Positions 49,709 through 58,433 of a stretch of 64,000 bases of DNA are shown here, piece after piece. The stretch is from an uncultured Paraprevotella sp. (GTDB lineage Bacteria; Bacteroidota; Bacteroidia; Bacteroidales; Bacteroidaceae). Each line of letters opens with the position of its first letter. The first letter of the stretch is position 1. The notes below the pieces were generated by a model. It was not told where the DNA came from. It did no database searches and saw only the letters and a list, made by a program, of their open reading frames with translations. A program made the position numbers and the translations under genes. Where the stretch lies: NCBI GenBank assembly GCA_944321345.1, contig CALUKY010000001.1:124001-188000 (forward strand). Direction: 5' to 3'.

Positions 49709-49927
49709 ATGAAAAAAAGTACATTCAGAAAAATTTATGACCGACTACCTAACCGAAAGGTTGAAGCACCGAAAGCTGACTTTGTAAGGAGGATGGCAGA
49801 AATCTGCAAGGTACACCCTACTACTGTTAGATGCTGGCTGGCAGGCACACAAAAGCCTGATGCACTCAAAATCTCCATAATCTCTAAAGAACTTGGAGTT
49901 CCAGAAAATGAATTGTTTAACATCTAA
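49709..49927 (+). CDS. Cro-like helix-turn-helix protein
   Basis: This 72-residue basic protein has one helix-turn-helix: FVRRMAEICKVHPTTVRCWLAGTQKPDALKISIISKELGV. It is the first gene rightward of the face-to-face promoters and opposes the S24 repressor, the position of Cro in lambdoid phages. It probably binds the same control region and favours lytic growth (inference from position). Confidence 0.8.
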   Translation: MKKSTFRKIYDRLPNRKVEAPKADFVRRMAEICKVHPTTVRCWLAGTQKPDALKISIISKELGVPENELFNI

Positions 49928-49940
49928 AAATGCAACACCG

Positions 49941-50150
49941 ATGAAATCAGAAACTTTAATGAATTTAGTACAAGGGGTAATATCATTTGCCTTTGGTATT
50001 TTCGCTCTAATTGGAGCAATCTTTTTCCATGCCTGGTGGCATTATTTCACTGCTTTTTTCTGTTTAATTCTTTCTTATGTATTCTATACGGATGATATGT
50101 ATGGAACAGAGAGTGTTAGATCATATTTCAAAAGAATAAGGAATAAATAA
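49941..50150 (+). CDS. Small membrane protein
   Basis: The start MKSETLMNLVQ at 49941 avoids overlap with the Cro-like gene; the frame opens further upstream at 49893. The 69-residue product has two predicted membrane helices (ISFAFGIFALIGAIFF and WHYFTAFFCLILSYVFY) and a basic C-terminus (FKRIRNK). Function unknown. It is in the early operon and could act on the host membrane. Confidence 0.7.
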   Translation: MKSETLMNLVQGVISFAFGIFALIGAIFFHAWWHYFTAFFCLILSYVFYTDDMYGTESVRSYFKRIRNK

Positions 50151-50151
50151 T

Positions 50152-50436
50152 ATGGCAATAACTTTGGAACTATACGAAATAAAGAATATCTGTAAGGAAA
50201 TGGCTGAGCTTGGGGCTGCTAACTACATAAAGCAGACAAAGCCAGGTGATGATCTTATATCACAGCGTGAGGCTTACAGGCTATTCCAGGAAAGCAGAGT
50301 GAAAAGGTGGGTGTATAATGGTACTGTTTCACCTATGAGATCTGGAAGTAGTAGTAGATCCAAAGTACTCTATTCAATGGCAGATCTTTTAGCTGCTGAC
50401 AAATCAGAAAAAATCAATTCAATAATCAATAAGTAA
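50152..50436 (+). CDS. Helix-turn-helix/excisionase-like DNA-binding protein
   Basis: This 94-residue protein has a helical N-terminus and a MerR/AlpA-like winged segment: DLISQREAYRLFQESRVKRWVYNGTVSPMRSGSSSRSKVLYSMADLLAA. ISQREA...RWV...V.....G..S.....Y is the order seen in excisionase-type DNA-binding domains of Bacteroidetes phages. It may be the recombination directionality factor or an early regulator. It lies 1 bp after the membrane protein gene and 1 bp before the SbcC-like gene. Confidence 0.7.
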   Translation: MAITLELYEIKNICKEMAELGAANYIKQTKPGDDLISQREAYRLFQESRVKRWVYNGTVSPMRSGSSSRSKVLYSMADLLAADKSEKINSIINK

Positions 50437-50437
50437 C

Positions 50438-52399
50438 ATGAGAGAAATTAAACTAAAATCGTTACACCTGGTAAATTTCAAGGGTGTAAGAAACCTGGAA
50501 GTAAACTTCTCAGATCGGGTAACTGTAATCAGTGGGGACAATGGAACAGGTAAGACTACTATTTTTGACGCTTTTACATGGCTGTTTTTCGGAAAAGATA
50601 GTACAGGCAGGTCTGACAGTAATTTCAATATCAAAACCATTGATCCAGCTACAAAGAGACCTATCCTACGCCTGGAGCATTATGTTGCTGGTGTAATTAG
50701 TGTTGACGGAAAGGAAATGAAATTCCAGCGTAACTATGTTGAGAAATGGGTTAAGCCCAGGGGTACTACTGAGGAAACTCTAAAGAACCATGAGACTGAA
50801 TTTTATCTTAACGATGTTAAGCTGGCGACAAAGAAAGAGTATGAAAGTGAAGTAGATGCTATTCTTACTGAGGATCTTTTCAGGATGGTAACAAATCCTT
50901 TCTATTTCACTTCTCTTAAGGCAGACGTACAAAAAGAACTTCTGCTTGATATGGCTGGCGGTATATCTGATGATGAAGTGGCTGCTATTAAGCCTGAATA
51001 TATTGAACTTTTGTCTCAGTTGTCTGGTAGAAGTCTTTCCCAGTTCTCCAAAGAAGTAGCTGCTAAGAAAAAGGCATGTAAAGATGTTCTTGCTGTTATT
51101 CCGTCACAAATAGATACAGCCAGAAAACTGATGCCAGAATCAGAAGATTGGGAAGCTCTTGAAGTTGAACTGCAACAGAAGAAACAACGTGTTTCTGAGA
51201 TAGATAATCAGATCGCTGATAAGTCTAAGATTAACGAACAGGAAAGCCAGCGTAAACTTGGAATACAAAGAACAATAGGAGACAAAAGGATGTCCCTGGT
51301 TAGCCGTCAGAATGAGATCAAGGCTGCTGCTGGATCTGAGAGAAATAAGGTTATGATGAAATTACAAGATCTGGAGTATAACCATAAAACAGAAACCAGG
51401 GAACTTGAACTGAATCGTAGTTCACTGGCAAACTGTGAATCAGAAATACAGAGAATCGAAGAAAATCTGTCTGTTCTGAGAAATGAATACAGGCAGATCA
51501 ATGCAGAAACAATACAATACCCAGAGGGTGCCTTTGTTTGCCCAACATGTAAACGCCAGTTAGAGGTTGATGATATTGAGGCAAAGCAGAATGAGCTGCT
51601 TGCTAATTTCAATCAGAATAAGGCTAAAAGATTAAAAGAAAATAAGGACAAAGGTTTTTCACTGGTTGAATTGAAAAAAAGGAAAGAGGCTGAGCGTGAT
51701 GGTATTCTCGCTAAAATCAAGGAATCAGAGGATAGAATCGTACTGATTGAGAGAGAAATCGAAGTTCAGAAAGCTAATATCCCTGAAACTCCTGATGTTG
51801 ATGCAATGATCAAGAATGATCCTACATGTATCAGCTTGAATAATGAAATAGCAGATCTTAACAATCAGCTTAATGTTGAATCTAAGCCTGTAGATGTTAG
51901 CGATCTTCGTTTTGCTAAATCATCTTTGGATGAGAATATCCAGGAGTTGTATAAAAGACTTGCTAAGCGTGATCTGATAGAACGATCTCAAAAGGAGATT
52001 GAGGAACTGGAGGAAAAGAGAATCCAGAATAACCAGGCTCTTGCTGATCTGGAAAAATGGGAATTTACAGCGATCTCCTTCCAAAAGGATAAGGATGCAA
52101 AGCTCATGGAAAAGATCAACGGTATGTTTGAGGTGGTTAACTTCTCATTCGTTAGTGAACAGCTTAATGGTGGTGAAAAACTTACATGCGTTTGTACTGT
52201 GAACGGAACTCCATATCCTGATGTAAATACTGCTGGTAAGGTTAACGCTGGTCTTGATATTATCAACGCAATATGCCGATACAAGGGAGTTTCAGCACCG
52301 ATCTTTATTGACAACAGCGAATCAGTTAACAAGATTATTCCTACTGTATCTCAGGTGATAAATTTGGTCGTTTCAAAAGATAAACTAACAGTAAACTAA
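50438..52399 (+). CDS. SbcC/Rad50-like ATPase with zinc hook
   Basis: This 653-residue SMC-type ATPase has the Walker A motif ISGDNGTGKTTIFDAFTWLFFGK (about residues 31-53), a split long coiled coil (about 190-560) and a mid-coil zinc-hook motif CPTCKRQLEV (near residue 370). The C-terminal half of the ATPase has NGGEKLTCVC in the signature region and APIFIDNSESVN as Walker B-like, with Asn at the position usually occupied by the catalytic Glu. Rad50-like proteins normally work with an Mre11/SbcD nuclease; none is encoded here. It heads the recombination block (RecT follows after 6 bp). Confidence 0.88.
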   Translation: MREIKLKSLHLVNFKGVRNLEVNFSDRVTVISGDNGTGKTTIFDAFTWLFFGKDSTGRSDSNFNIKTIDPATKRPILRLEHYVAGVISVDGKEMKFQRNYVEKWVKPRGTTEETLKNHETEFYLNDVKLATKKEYESEVDAILTEDLFRMVTNPFYFTSLKADVQKELLLDMAGGISDDEVAAIKPEYIELLSQLSGRSLSQFSKEVAAKKKACKDVLAVIPSQIDTARKLMPESEDWEALEVELQQKKQRVSEIDNQIADKSKINEQESQRKLGIQRTIGDKRMSLVSRQNEIKAAAGSERNKVMMKLQDLEYNHKTETRELELNRSSLANCESEIQRIEENLSVLRNEYRQINAETIQYPEGAFVCPTCKRQLEVDDIEAKQNELLANFNQNKAKRLKENKDKGFSLVELKKRKEAERDGILAKIKESEDRIVLIEREIEVQKANIPETPDVDAMIKNDPTCISLNNEIADLNNQLNVESKPVDVSDLRFAKSSLDENIQELYKRLAKRDLIERSQKEIEELEEKRIQNNQALADLEKWEFTAISFQKDKDAKLMEKINGMFEVVNFSFVSEQLNGGEKLTCVCTVNGTPYPDVNTAGKVNAGLDIINAICRYKGVSAPIFIDNSESVNKIIPTVSQVINLVVSKDKLTVN

Positions 52400-52405
52400 T
52401 AAGAT

Positions 52406-53380
52406 ATGACTACACAATCAACCGCAGTCCATGTGGCTGCAAATGGCGGGGCGGTTGCTAAACAGCCCAAAAAGGTAGATGTCCTGAAAGGTATTCTCAA
52501 TGCAGATAGTGTTCAGGCTCAGTTCAAGAATGCTTTAGGTAAAAACTCTGGAACATTCGTTGCTTCCGTAATTGACTTGTATAATGGAGATAGTAATCTC
52601 CAGCTTTGCGATCCTAAAACAGTTGTTAGTGAGGCGTTGAAAGCTGCTGTATTGCATTTGCCTATAAACAAGGCTCTTGGATATGCCTATATCATTCCAT
52701 ACAACTTGTCAGTTAAAAGAATTGATCAGAATGGAAATGTGGTTATTGATCCGAATACACGAAAGCCTATCTATGACAAAGTTATGGTGCCAACATTCCA
52801 AATGGGGTACAAAGGATATATACAGCTTGCTATGCGTACAGGTCAATACAGAACTCTGAATGCTGATGCTGTATATGAGGGTGAACTAAGAAAGGTCAAT
52901 AAGTTGACTGGTGAGATTGCTTTCGATGGAGAAAAGCTGTCTGATAAGGTTGTTGGTTACTTCTGCTATTTTGAACTTCTCAATGGCTTTTCTAAGACTT
53001 TGTACATGACGGTTGAACAGATGGCAACGCACGCTAAGAAGTACTCTAAGGGGCTTAAAAGAGACACTACAGTGGAAAGTCTCATAGCACTTGCAAGTGC
53101 TCCTGTTATGCCAGATAGTAATACTGTAGGATGGATGGGTAACTTTCACGGTATGGCGATTAAGACTGTTATCCGAATTTTACTAAGTAAATATGGCTAC
53201 TTGTCTATCGAAATGCAGAATGCTATTGCTAATGATTTTGCTGGTGAAACTTATGATGATAATGTACTACAGGTGGATGATCAGCCTGTTAAGGTGATAG
53301 ATGCTGAATCTGTAGCTTATGAGGACGTATCTCATTCCAGTGTTGCGCCAGCTAATAATGATGATGATCCAGGTTATTGA
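52406..53380 (+). CDS. recT: RecT-family single-strand annealing protein
   Basis: This 324-residue protein carries the RecT core: VLKGILNADSVQAQFKNALGKNSGTFVASVIDLYNGDSNLQLCDPKTVVSEALKAAVLHLPINKALGYAYIIPY, and MGYKGYIQLAMRTGQYRTLNADAVYEGEL. It anneals complementary single strands during phage recombination. The C-terminus is an acidic tail (ending PANNDDDPGY), common for interaction with single-strand-binding protein. In most phages its partner is a 5'-3' exonuclease; here the adjacent genes are an SbcC-like ATPase and an MBL-fold hydrolase. Confidence 0.93.
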   Translation: MTTQSTAVHVAANGGAVAKQPKKVDVLKGILNADSVQAQFKNALGKNSGTFVASVIDLYNGDSNLQLCDPKTVVSEALKAAVLHLPINKALGYAYIIPYNLSVKRIDQNGNVVIDPNTRKPIYDKVMVPTFQMGYKGYIQLAMRTGQYRTLNADAVYEGELRKVNKLTGEIAFDGEKLSDKVVGYFCYFELLNGFSKTLYMTVEQMATHAKKYSKGLKRDTTVESLIALASAPVMPDSNTVGWMGNFHGMAIKTVIRILLSKYGYLSIEMQNAIANDFAGETYDDNVLQVDDQPVKVIDAESVAYEDVSHSSVAPANNDDDPGY

Positions 53381-53382
53381 TT

Positions 53383-54114
53383 ATGGAATTGAAAGTGTTA
53401 GGTAGCTCATCCAGCGGTAATTGTTACATTCTTGACAATGGAAAAGAGGCTTTAATCATTGAAGCTGGAATACGCTTTGCTGAGGTGAAAAAGGCTCTTG
53501 ATTTCAATATCAGGAAAGTGGTGGGCTGCCTTATCACTCACCAGCATAACGATCATGCCAAATTCATAAAATCAATGGTTGATAATGGCTTCTATACGCT
53601 GGCTTTACCAGAGGTATGGACTGCAAAAGGAATATACAGCGAAACACGTTCTATTCCTGTTGTGCCTGGTAAAGGGTATAAACTTGGAAACTTCAAAATA
53701 TTGCCATTTGAGGCAAACCATGATGTACCCTGTGTTGGCTATCACATAGATCATCCTGATTGCGGAAAGATCCTATTTCTTACTGATAGCTGTAGATGTG
53801 ATTATATGTTTGGCGGTTTATCGCATGTTTTGATTGAGTGTAATTATTCTATGGTGAAGCTGATGGATGCTATTAACGCTGGCAGAACTTTGAAATCACA
53901 AAAAGATCGCTTAATGGTATCTCACATGGAGCTTAATACGTGTAAAAATTACCTGAGTGAATGTGATCTATCATCCTGTATGAATATTGTCTTACTTCAC
54001 ATGTCGGATAACAACTCTGATGAAAGGCTATTTGTATCGGAAATTGAAAGATTAACAGGAAAAGTAGTGTATGCTGCTAACCCAGGTCTTGTAATCAATA
54101 TAAACAGGATTTGA
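53383..54114 (+). CDS. MBL-fold metallohydrolase in the recombination block
   Basis: The ATG at 53383 is 2 bp after the recT stop. The 243-residue protein starts with the YycJ-like MELKVLGSSSSGNCYILDNG and has the metal-binding THQHNDHAKF, with further ligands in EANHDVPC (His), LTDSC (Asp) and VSHMELN/LLHMSDNN (His). YycJ/WalJ-type members are reported as DNA-repair nucleases. Placed between recT and a NinB-like gene, it is a candidate for the missing recombination exonuclease (inference). Confidence 0.85.
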   Translation: MELKVLGSSSSGNCYILDNGKEALIIEAGIRFAEVKKALDFNIRKVVGCLITHQHNDHAKFIKSMVDNGFYTLALPEVWTAKGIYSETRSIPVVPGKGYKLGNFKILPFEANHDVPCVGYHIDHPDCGKILFLTDSCRCDYMFGGLSHVLIECNYSMVKLMDAINAGRTLKSQKDRLMVSHMELNTCKNYLSECDLSSCMNIVLLHMSDNNSDERLFVSEIERLTGKVVYAANPGLVININRI

Positions 54115-54115
54115 T

Positions 54116-54592
54116 ATGTCTAAGGTTCTGGTAGAAAAAAAGAATGGGCTGTTCGATCTTAAGCCACTTTATAACTGGTTCTGCTCTGTTTGTGATGGAA
54201 TATATCGGGTGGAAGTTAAGAAAGTCCGTAAGCCTCGTTCTAATGATCAAAATGGATGGTTGTGGGGGTGTATATATCCTATGCTGCTTGACGCTTTACT
54301 GGATGCTGGTTGGGAGTTCGTTTCTGTTGAACAGGTACATGAGTTTTTCAAGTCTCAAATGACAGCAGATAAAGTTGTAAACAAGCATACAGGTGAAATA
54401 ATAGAGTTCCCTGGTTCTACTGCAACAATGGACACTGTTACATTCTCAACTTATTGCGAAAAGCTAAGAGAGTATGCCAGGGAATACCTTTCAATAGAGA
54501 TACCAGATCCTGATCGCTACTGGAAAACAAATGAAAAGAATACCAAATGCTGTAGTATCGGAATTGATCAGATTGATTCCTGTGTTGATTGA
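54116..54592 (+). CDS. NinB-like recombination protein
   Basis: This 158-residue protein shows KPRSNDQNGWLWGCIYPMLLDALLDAGWEFVSVEQVHEFFKSQM, close to the conserved R-S-x-x-Q-N-x-W-LW block of the lambda NinB/Orf family, and a C-terminal YCEKLREYAREYLSIEIPDPD. NinB binds single-stranded DNA and helps RecA/RecFOR-independent recombination (family knowledge). It starts 1 bp after the MBL-fold gene. The final residues (CCSIGIDQIDSCVD) are Cys-rich. Confidence 0.8.
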   Translation: MSKVLVEKKNGLFDLKPLYNWFCSVCDGIYRVEVKKVRKPRSNDQNGWLWGCIYPMLLDALLDAGWEFVSVEQVHEFFKSQMTADKVVNKHTGEIIEFPGSTATMDTVTFSTYCEKLREYAREYLSIEIPDPDRYWKTNEKNTKCCSIGIDQIDSCVD

Positions 54593-54678
54593 GAACATTC
54601 CACCTAACCATAGTACAAGGGTTGGAAATGCAATAAGATTATCAAAGAAATTAGTAACCAAATTAAAAAAATTGAAAG

Positions 54679-55257
54679 ATGAACAAAGTAATTGAAGTAA
54701 CAGAAAATGATGTTAAGGCTGCTTTCCAGGCTGCTAAAACTGATGAAATGAAAGAAGTCCTGGCTGCTTTGTTTTGCAAGCGTGAAGCTCCTACTTTGGA
54801 TAATTATAAGACTATCAAGTCTTATGAGGATGCTTGTGAGGCTCTTGGTGTACCTACTATTAAGCCTGATATGAACTTGCCAAAACATGTTGTAGCATTG
54901 ATGAAGCTGGAGACTGTAAGTAAGGCTTTATGGGGTAAAAACTTTGATCCTATGCCAGATCCAAAAGGAGAAAAATGCTATTGGTACCCGTTCTTTGCGC
55001 TATACACTAAGGATGAGATTGAAAGACTTAATGAAGTTCAAAGGGGTGCCCTCCTGTCTGCTAATGCGAATCTTGGTACGAGTGCGGGGTTCGGTTATCT
55101 GATTACGACTAATCGCTCCTCGTATGCGGATGCGTACCTTGGGTTCCGCTTGTGCCAGGAAACAGAGGAAAAGGCTCAGTATTTCGGTGCTCAGTTTATA
55201 GAATTGTGGGCTGAATACCTGTCTTACAACTTTACAACTGGAGAAAGGATAAAGTAA
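54679..55257 (+). CDS. Conserved phage protein, 192 residues, function unknown
   Basis: Starts MNKVIEVTENDVKAAFQAAKTDEM. The middle carries WYPFFALYTKDEIERLNEVQRGALLSANANLGTSAGFGYLITTN followed by SSYADAYLGFRLCQETEEKAQYFGAQFIELWAEYLSYNFTT. The second block is a repeated type of motif seen in other Bacteroidetes phages, recalled but not searched. No catalytic motif or membrane segment. Probably acts in the early/replication operon. Confidence 0.75.
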   Translation: MNKVIEVTENDVKAAFQAAKTDEMKEVLAALFCKREAPTLDNYKTIKSYEDACEALGVPTIKPDMNLPKHVVALMKLETVSKALWGKNFDPMPDPKGEKCYWYPFFALYTKDEIERLNEVQRGALLSANANLGTSAGFGYLITTNRSSYADAYLGFRLCQETEEKAQYFGAQFIELWAEYLSYNFTTGERIK

Positions 55258-55258
55258 T

Positions 55259-55633
55259 ATGGAACATGTATTTTACTTACTGGTGTCCTTTTTCCTGGCG
55301 TTTGAGATCCTATCTCTGTTTGCCGTGAAGAAAATACATGCTTCTGTGAATAAATACAGAGATTTGTCAAATGTACATGATATGAGTGCAACTTTCGCAA
55401 CATACTATGTTGTAAATGTACTTTATTTTCTAACATGTGTTATTGGATTGATTAGTTCTCAGTGGGCTTGTTTTTTACTGATTTTGGCTTTGTGTTTTAT
55501 ACCAAAAAGGTATTTAACATGGCGTATCATTGACGGTGTAATAAGTATTCTGATTTTGTTATTTGTCATTCTGAACAAATATCACTTTCATATAGATTTT
55601 GATTTACTAACAATTAAACTTATTGTAGGATGA
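55259..55633 (+). CDS. Small integral membrane protein
   Basis: This 124-residue protein has a signal-anchor-like N-terminus (VFYLLVSFFLAFEILSLF), a middle pair of helices (YVVNVLYFLTCVIGLISSQWACFLLILALCF) and a C-terminal one (GVISILILLFVILN). No family was recognised. It overlaps the next gene by 4 bp. Likely an early phage protein of the inner membrane. Confidence 0.7.
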   Translation: MEHVFYLLVSFFLAFEILSLFAVKKIHASVNKYRDLSNVHDMSATFATYYVVNVLYFLTCVIGLISSQWACFLLILALCFIPKRYLTWRIIDGVISILILLFVILNKYHFHIDFDLLTIKLIVG

Positions 55634-56073
55634 AAGACATTATGTTAGCAGACACTCCTATCGAACAGCGAGAACAGATCTTGCGTGATAGTTGTGATCA
55701 GATTGTAGAGAAAAGTTATACCAGGAAATTTGACCAACAGGAAATCAATGAGAGGCGTGCATCATTGGCGAATGTATCAATTCAAATAGCAGATCTTGAA
55801 CAGGAACTTGCTGAAATCAGAGCTGACTACAAAGGACGTATTAAGCCACTGCAAGAAAGGATAGTGAAGTTACGTGAGGAACTTAAGGCTGGAGGTGAAT
55901 GGGTTAAGGGAGACTGTTTCAAATTTGTATTTGAAGATGAGGGTATGGTTGGATTCTATTCTCCTATCGGCTATTTAGTTGATTCACGTGCAATGTCACA
56001 GGAAGAAAAGCAAAGGAATGTATTTAGAATGATCCGTGAAACTTCTGCTGAAAAAACAGGAACAGATAACTAA
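55630..56073 (+). CDS. Coiled-coil phage protein, 147 residues
   Basis: Starts MKDIMLADTPIEQREQILRDSCDQIVEKSY and has a strong coiled coil (ANVSIQIADLEQELAEIRADYKGRIKPLQERIVKLREELKAG, about residues 48-90), then a small globular end (CFKFVFEDEGMVGFYSPIGYLVDSRAM). It overlaps the membrane protein gene by 4 bp. Function unknown. Confidence 0.75.
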   Translation: MKDIMLADTPIEQREQILRDSCDQIVEKSYTRKFDQQEINERRASLANVSIQIADLEQELAEIRADYKGRIKPLQERIVKLREELKAGGEWVKGDCFKFVFEDEGMVGFYSPIGYLVDSRAMSQEEKQRNVFRMIRETSAEKTGTDN

Positions 56074-56099
56074 TTATTAACGCTAAAATTTTATTCAAA

Positions 56100-56861
56100 A
56101 TGGAAGAATTGAAAGAAAAAGGTTTGACAGTAAACATTGAACACTACACAGGTGAAAAACCTATTCAGATTGAGTTTAGAACAGGTGAAGCTGCTAAGGC
56201 TGTAGAAAGTCTGCCGACTAAGGCTCCTATCAAAACAAACATTTCAGGTGTTATTTCAACTCCTTTCGATTGGCTGGAAAAGAGAATTGATACCATTGAT
56301 CAGAAACGTGCTACACTGGTGGTTAACCGTGAAAAGATGGAAATCACTCTTACAGTGAATGAAGATGATGAGTATTCAAGAGGCATTATCAAGGGTACTG
56401 TTGAATTTTCTGATGTGTTTGAGAAGTTCGGAATTAACAATGCTGAAAGTGGCTGGGTTCCGTCAAAACTGGGGCAATTCCTGAGATTGAACAGAGGTGT
56501 ATTTGAGGACAAGGAAAAGTGCATGGTTCTCGTTTCTACCCTTAAGAACTTTACGGCAAAAGCAAAAACTGAGATCCAGAAACAGCGTGATCCATCTGGC
56601 TCCATGGCTGAGGTGTACCGTAGCCAGGTAGAAAGCAATCTGCCAAAATCATTCACTGTGAATATTCCTATTTTCAAGGGAACAGCTAAGACAAATATTG
56701 AAGTAGAATTTGATCACTACCTGAGCAATGGAGAAGTACTTCTACAGCTCGTTTCTCCAGGTGCAAACGAACTTTGCGAGGAATACAGAGACAGATGTTT
56801 GGATAATGTGATTGAAAAGATCCGTAAGATCGCTACAGATATACCTGTTTTGGAAGTATAA
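56100..56861 (+). CDS. Conserved phage protein, 253 residues (DUF2303-like?)
   Basis: Starts MEELKEKGLTVNIEHYTGEKPIQIEFRTGE. Central sequence KRIDTIDQKRATLVVNREKMEITLTVNEDDEYSRGIIKGTVEFSDVFEKFGIN resembles the DUF2303-type phage proteins, with moderate confidence. The C-terminal SFTVNIPIFKGTAKTNIEVEFDHYLSNGEVLLQLVSPGANEL is beta-rich. No catalytic motif. Its place just before the replication initiator suggests a role in DNA metabolism. Confidence 0.7.
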   Translation: MEELKEKGLTVNIEHYTGEKPIQIEFRTGEAAKAVESLPTKAPIKTNISGVISTPFDWLEKRIDTIDQKRATLVVNREKMEITLTVNEDDEYSRGIIKGTVEFSDVFEKFGINNAESGWVPSKLGQFLRLNRGVFEDKEKCMVLVSTLKNFTAKAKTEIQKQRDPSGSMAEVYRSQVESNLPKSFTVNIPIFKGTAKTNIEVEFDHYLSNGEVLLQLVSPGANELCEEYRDRCLDNVIEKIRKIATDIPVLEV

Positions 56862-56915
56862 GCATTAACAGCGTGGGTGTGGGCTTTTGCTCACCCCACT
56901 TATAAAAACTCTAAT

Positions 56916-57746
56916 ATGGCGAAAAAAACAGCTATTCCAAGTATGCCTTTCAATACTTCTATCTGGCTTAAGGATCCAGTAGTAAGATCCCTGGCTCCAT
57001 GTGTTAGAGGTATGTGGATAGATATGTTGTGCTATATGTGGGAGAGCGCAGAACGTGGCGTTATGCTTAAACCTAACCAGGAAATCTATACAAAAGATGA
57101 GATCTTAAGACTTGTAGGATATGATTCAGATGGAGGTAGCAGTTGGATAGACATTCTTTGTAGTTCTGGACTTTGTGCGATCAGGGAGGATGGTGCATAC
57201 TACAGTAGGAGGATGGTAAGGCTTAATGAAATAAGCTCAAAAAGGCGTGAGGCTGGTAAAAAGGGAGGTAATAAAACAAAAGAAAAGTTATCGGCTAATA
57301 TAAACGCTCCGACTGCAATACCAGAGGTTCCTGATCTGTTTGATAATGATCCACAACAGCCACCACCTACAGACCAGCAACAGAAGAAAACAGAAAAAGT
57401 TAAGAAAAAGAACTATGCTGAATTTGTAACTCTTACAGATGATGAGTACAAAAAGCTGGTTGATAAATATACTGAGCCTGCTGCTAAAAGAATGATAGAA
57501 ATCCTTGATAATTACAAAGGATCAAAAGGTAAAAAATATAAATCAGACTATAGAACTATTCTTAATTGGGTAGTTGATAGATATTATGAGGAGGTAAATA
57601 AAAATGGAACTCAATGGATGCAAACTCACGGAGGAACAAATAATTCAGGCAATAAAGCTGTTCCAGGAGGAACGCAATATGCTAACCAGTCAACAGGCGA
57701 ACATGGAGATATGGAAACACCGAAAGACTATTCTCAGAGGTTTTAA
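56916..57746 (+). CDS. Phage replication initiator-like protein (DnaD/replisome-organiser type)
   Basis: Start MAKKTAIPSMPFNTSIWLKDPVVRSLAPCVRGMWIDMLCYMWES at 56916; the frame opens 39 bp earlier. The N-terminal winged-helix (SIWLKDPVVRSL...EILRLVGYD) and the C-terminal FVTLTDDEYKKLVDKYTEPAAKRMIEILDNYKGSKGKKYKSDYRTILNWVVDRYYEE are characteristic of phage replisome organisers. A Gln/Pro/Lys-rich linker separates them. It probably binds the phage origin and recruits the DnaC-like loader encoded next. Its last 143 bp overlap the loader gene's longest frame. Confidence 0.8.
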   Translation: MAKKTAIPSMPFNTSIWLKDPVVRSLAPCVRGMWIDMLCYMWESAERGVMLKPNQEIYTKDEILRLVGYDSDGGSSWIDILCSSGLCAIREDGAYYSRRMVRLNEISSKRREAGKKGGNKTKEKLSANINAPTAIPEVPDLFDNDPQQPPPTDQQQKKTEKVKKKNYAEFVTLTDDEYKKLVDKYTEPAAKRMIEILDNYKGSKGKKYKSDYRTILNWVVDRYYEEVNKNGTQWMQTHGGTNNSGNKAVPGGTQYANQSTGEHGDMETPKDYSQRF

Positions 57747-58401
57747 GTATGACATGACCGATGAATCTCAGTACTCTTTGCATTCCGCAATGATTAAAGA
57801 GATTGGTAATAGTTATATGTTCAGAGAGTTTTCACAATTTGATATAGATGATCATAACAGAAATGTACTTCGTTTTCTGCTTTACTATTTCAATGGGTGT
57901 AAACGTGCTGAGGAAGTATTTCCAAACGAACACTATAAAATTCACAAGAACATTTTACTTGTCGGTGAGCCAGGAACAGGAAAGACTATGATAATGCAGA
58001 TCTTTTCTGATTATCTTAAAATGACACGAAATGAAAACAGCTTTCAGAATATAAGTTCTACACAGCTAATGAACTACTATAAGCTGAATGGGCACATAGA
58101 TAAATATACATACAATGAGGGAGCAAATAAAGACAGCTTTGAGGGATCTCCTTTCAATGTGTGTTTGAATGATCTTGGGCTTATGACTGAAAATCAAAAG
58201 AGCTATGGAACTACACTTACACAGGTAACAGATGAGTTTCTTTTTGCAAGATATGAGATCTACCAACAGTTAGGCAAAAAGTATCATATCACAAGCAACC
58301 TATCTGTTAAGGATCTTAAGGAGCGATTTGAGGGGCGTTTGGTTGATCGTTTCAAATCATTCAATGTAATAGAACTACACGGAGGTAGTAGAAGAAAATA
58401 A
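57604..58401 (+). CDS. DnaC-like helicase loader ATPase
   Basis: This frame gives up to 265 residues; an alternative start at 57754 (Met51) would avoid overlapping the upstream gene. The ATPase part shows Walker A LVGEPGTGKTMIMQIFSDY, Walker B-like CLNDLG (Asp, no Glu), the sensor segment HITSNLSVKDLKERFEGRLVDRF, and the C-terminal Arg in GRLVDRFKSFNVIEL. AAA+ helicase loaders place DnaB on phage DNA. The N-terminal 50 residues (LTEEQIIQAIKLFQEERN...) read like a real helical protein, supporting the long start. Confidence 0.83.
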   Translation: MELNGCKLTEEQIIQAIKLFQEERNMLTSQQANMEIWKHRKTILRGFKYDMTDESQYSLHSAMIKEIGNSYMFREFSQFDIDDHNRNVLRFLLYYFNGCKRAEEVFPNEHYKIHKNILLVGEPGTGKTMIMQIFSDYLKMTRNENSFQNISSTQLMNYYKLNGHIDKYTYNEGANKDSFEGSPFNVCLNDLGLMTENQKSYGTTLTQVTDEFLFARYEIYQQLGKKYHITSNLSVKDLKERFEGRLVDRFKSFNVIELHGGSRRK

Positions 58402-58433
58402 ACCAGGTAAATTGCAACATAAATTTTCGGATC

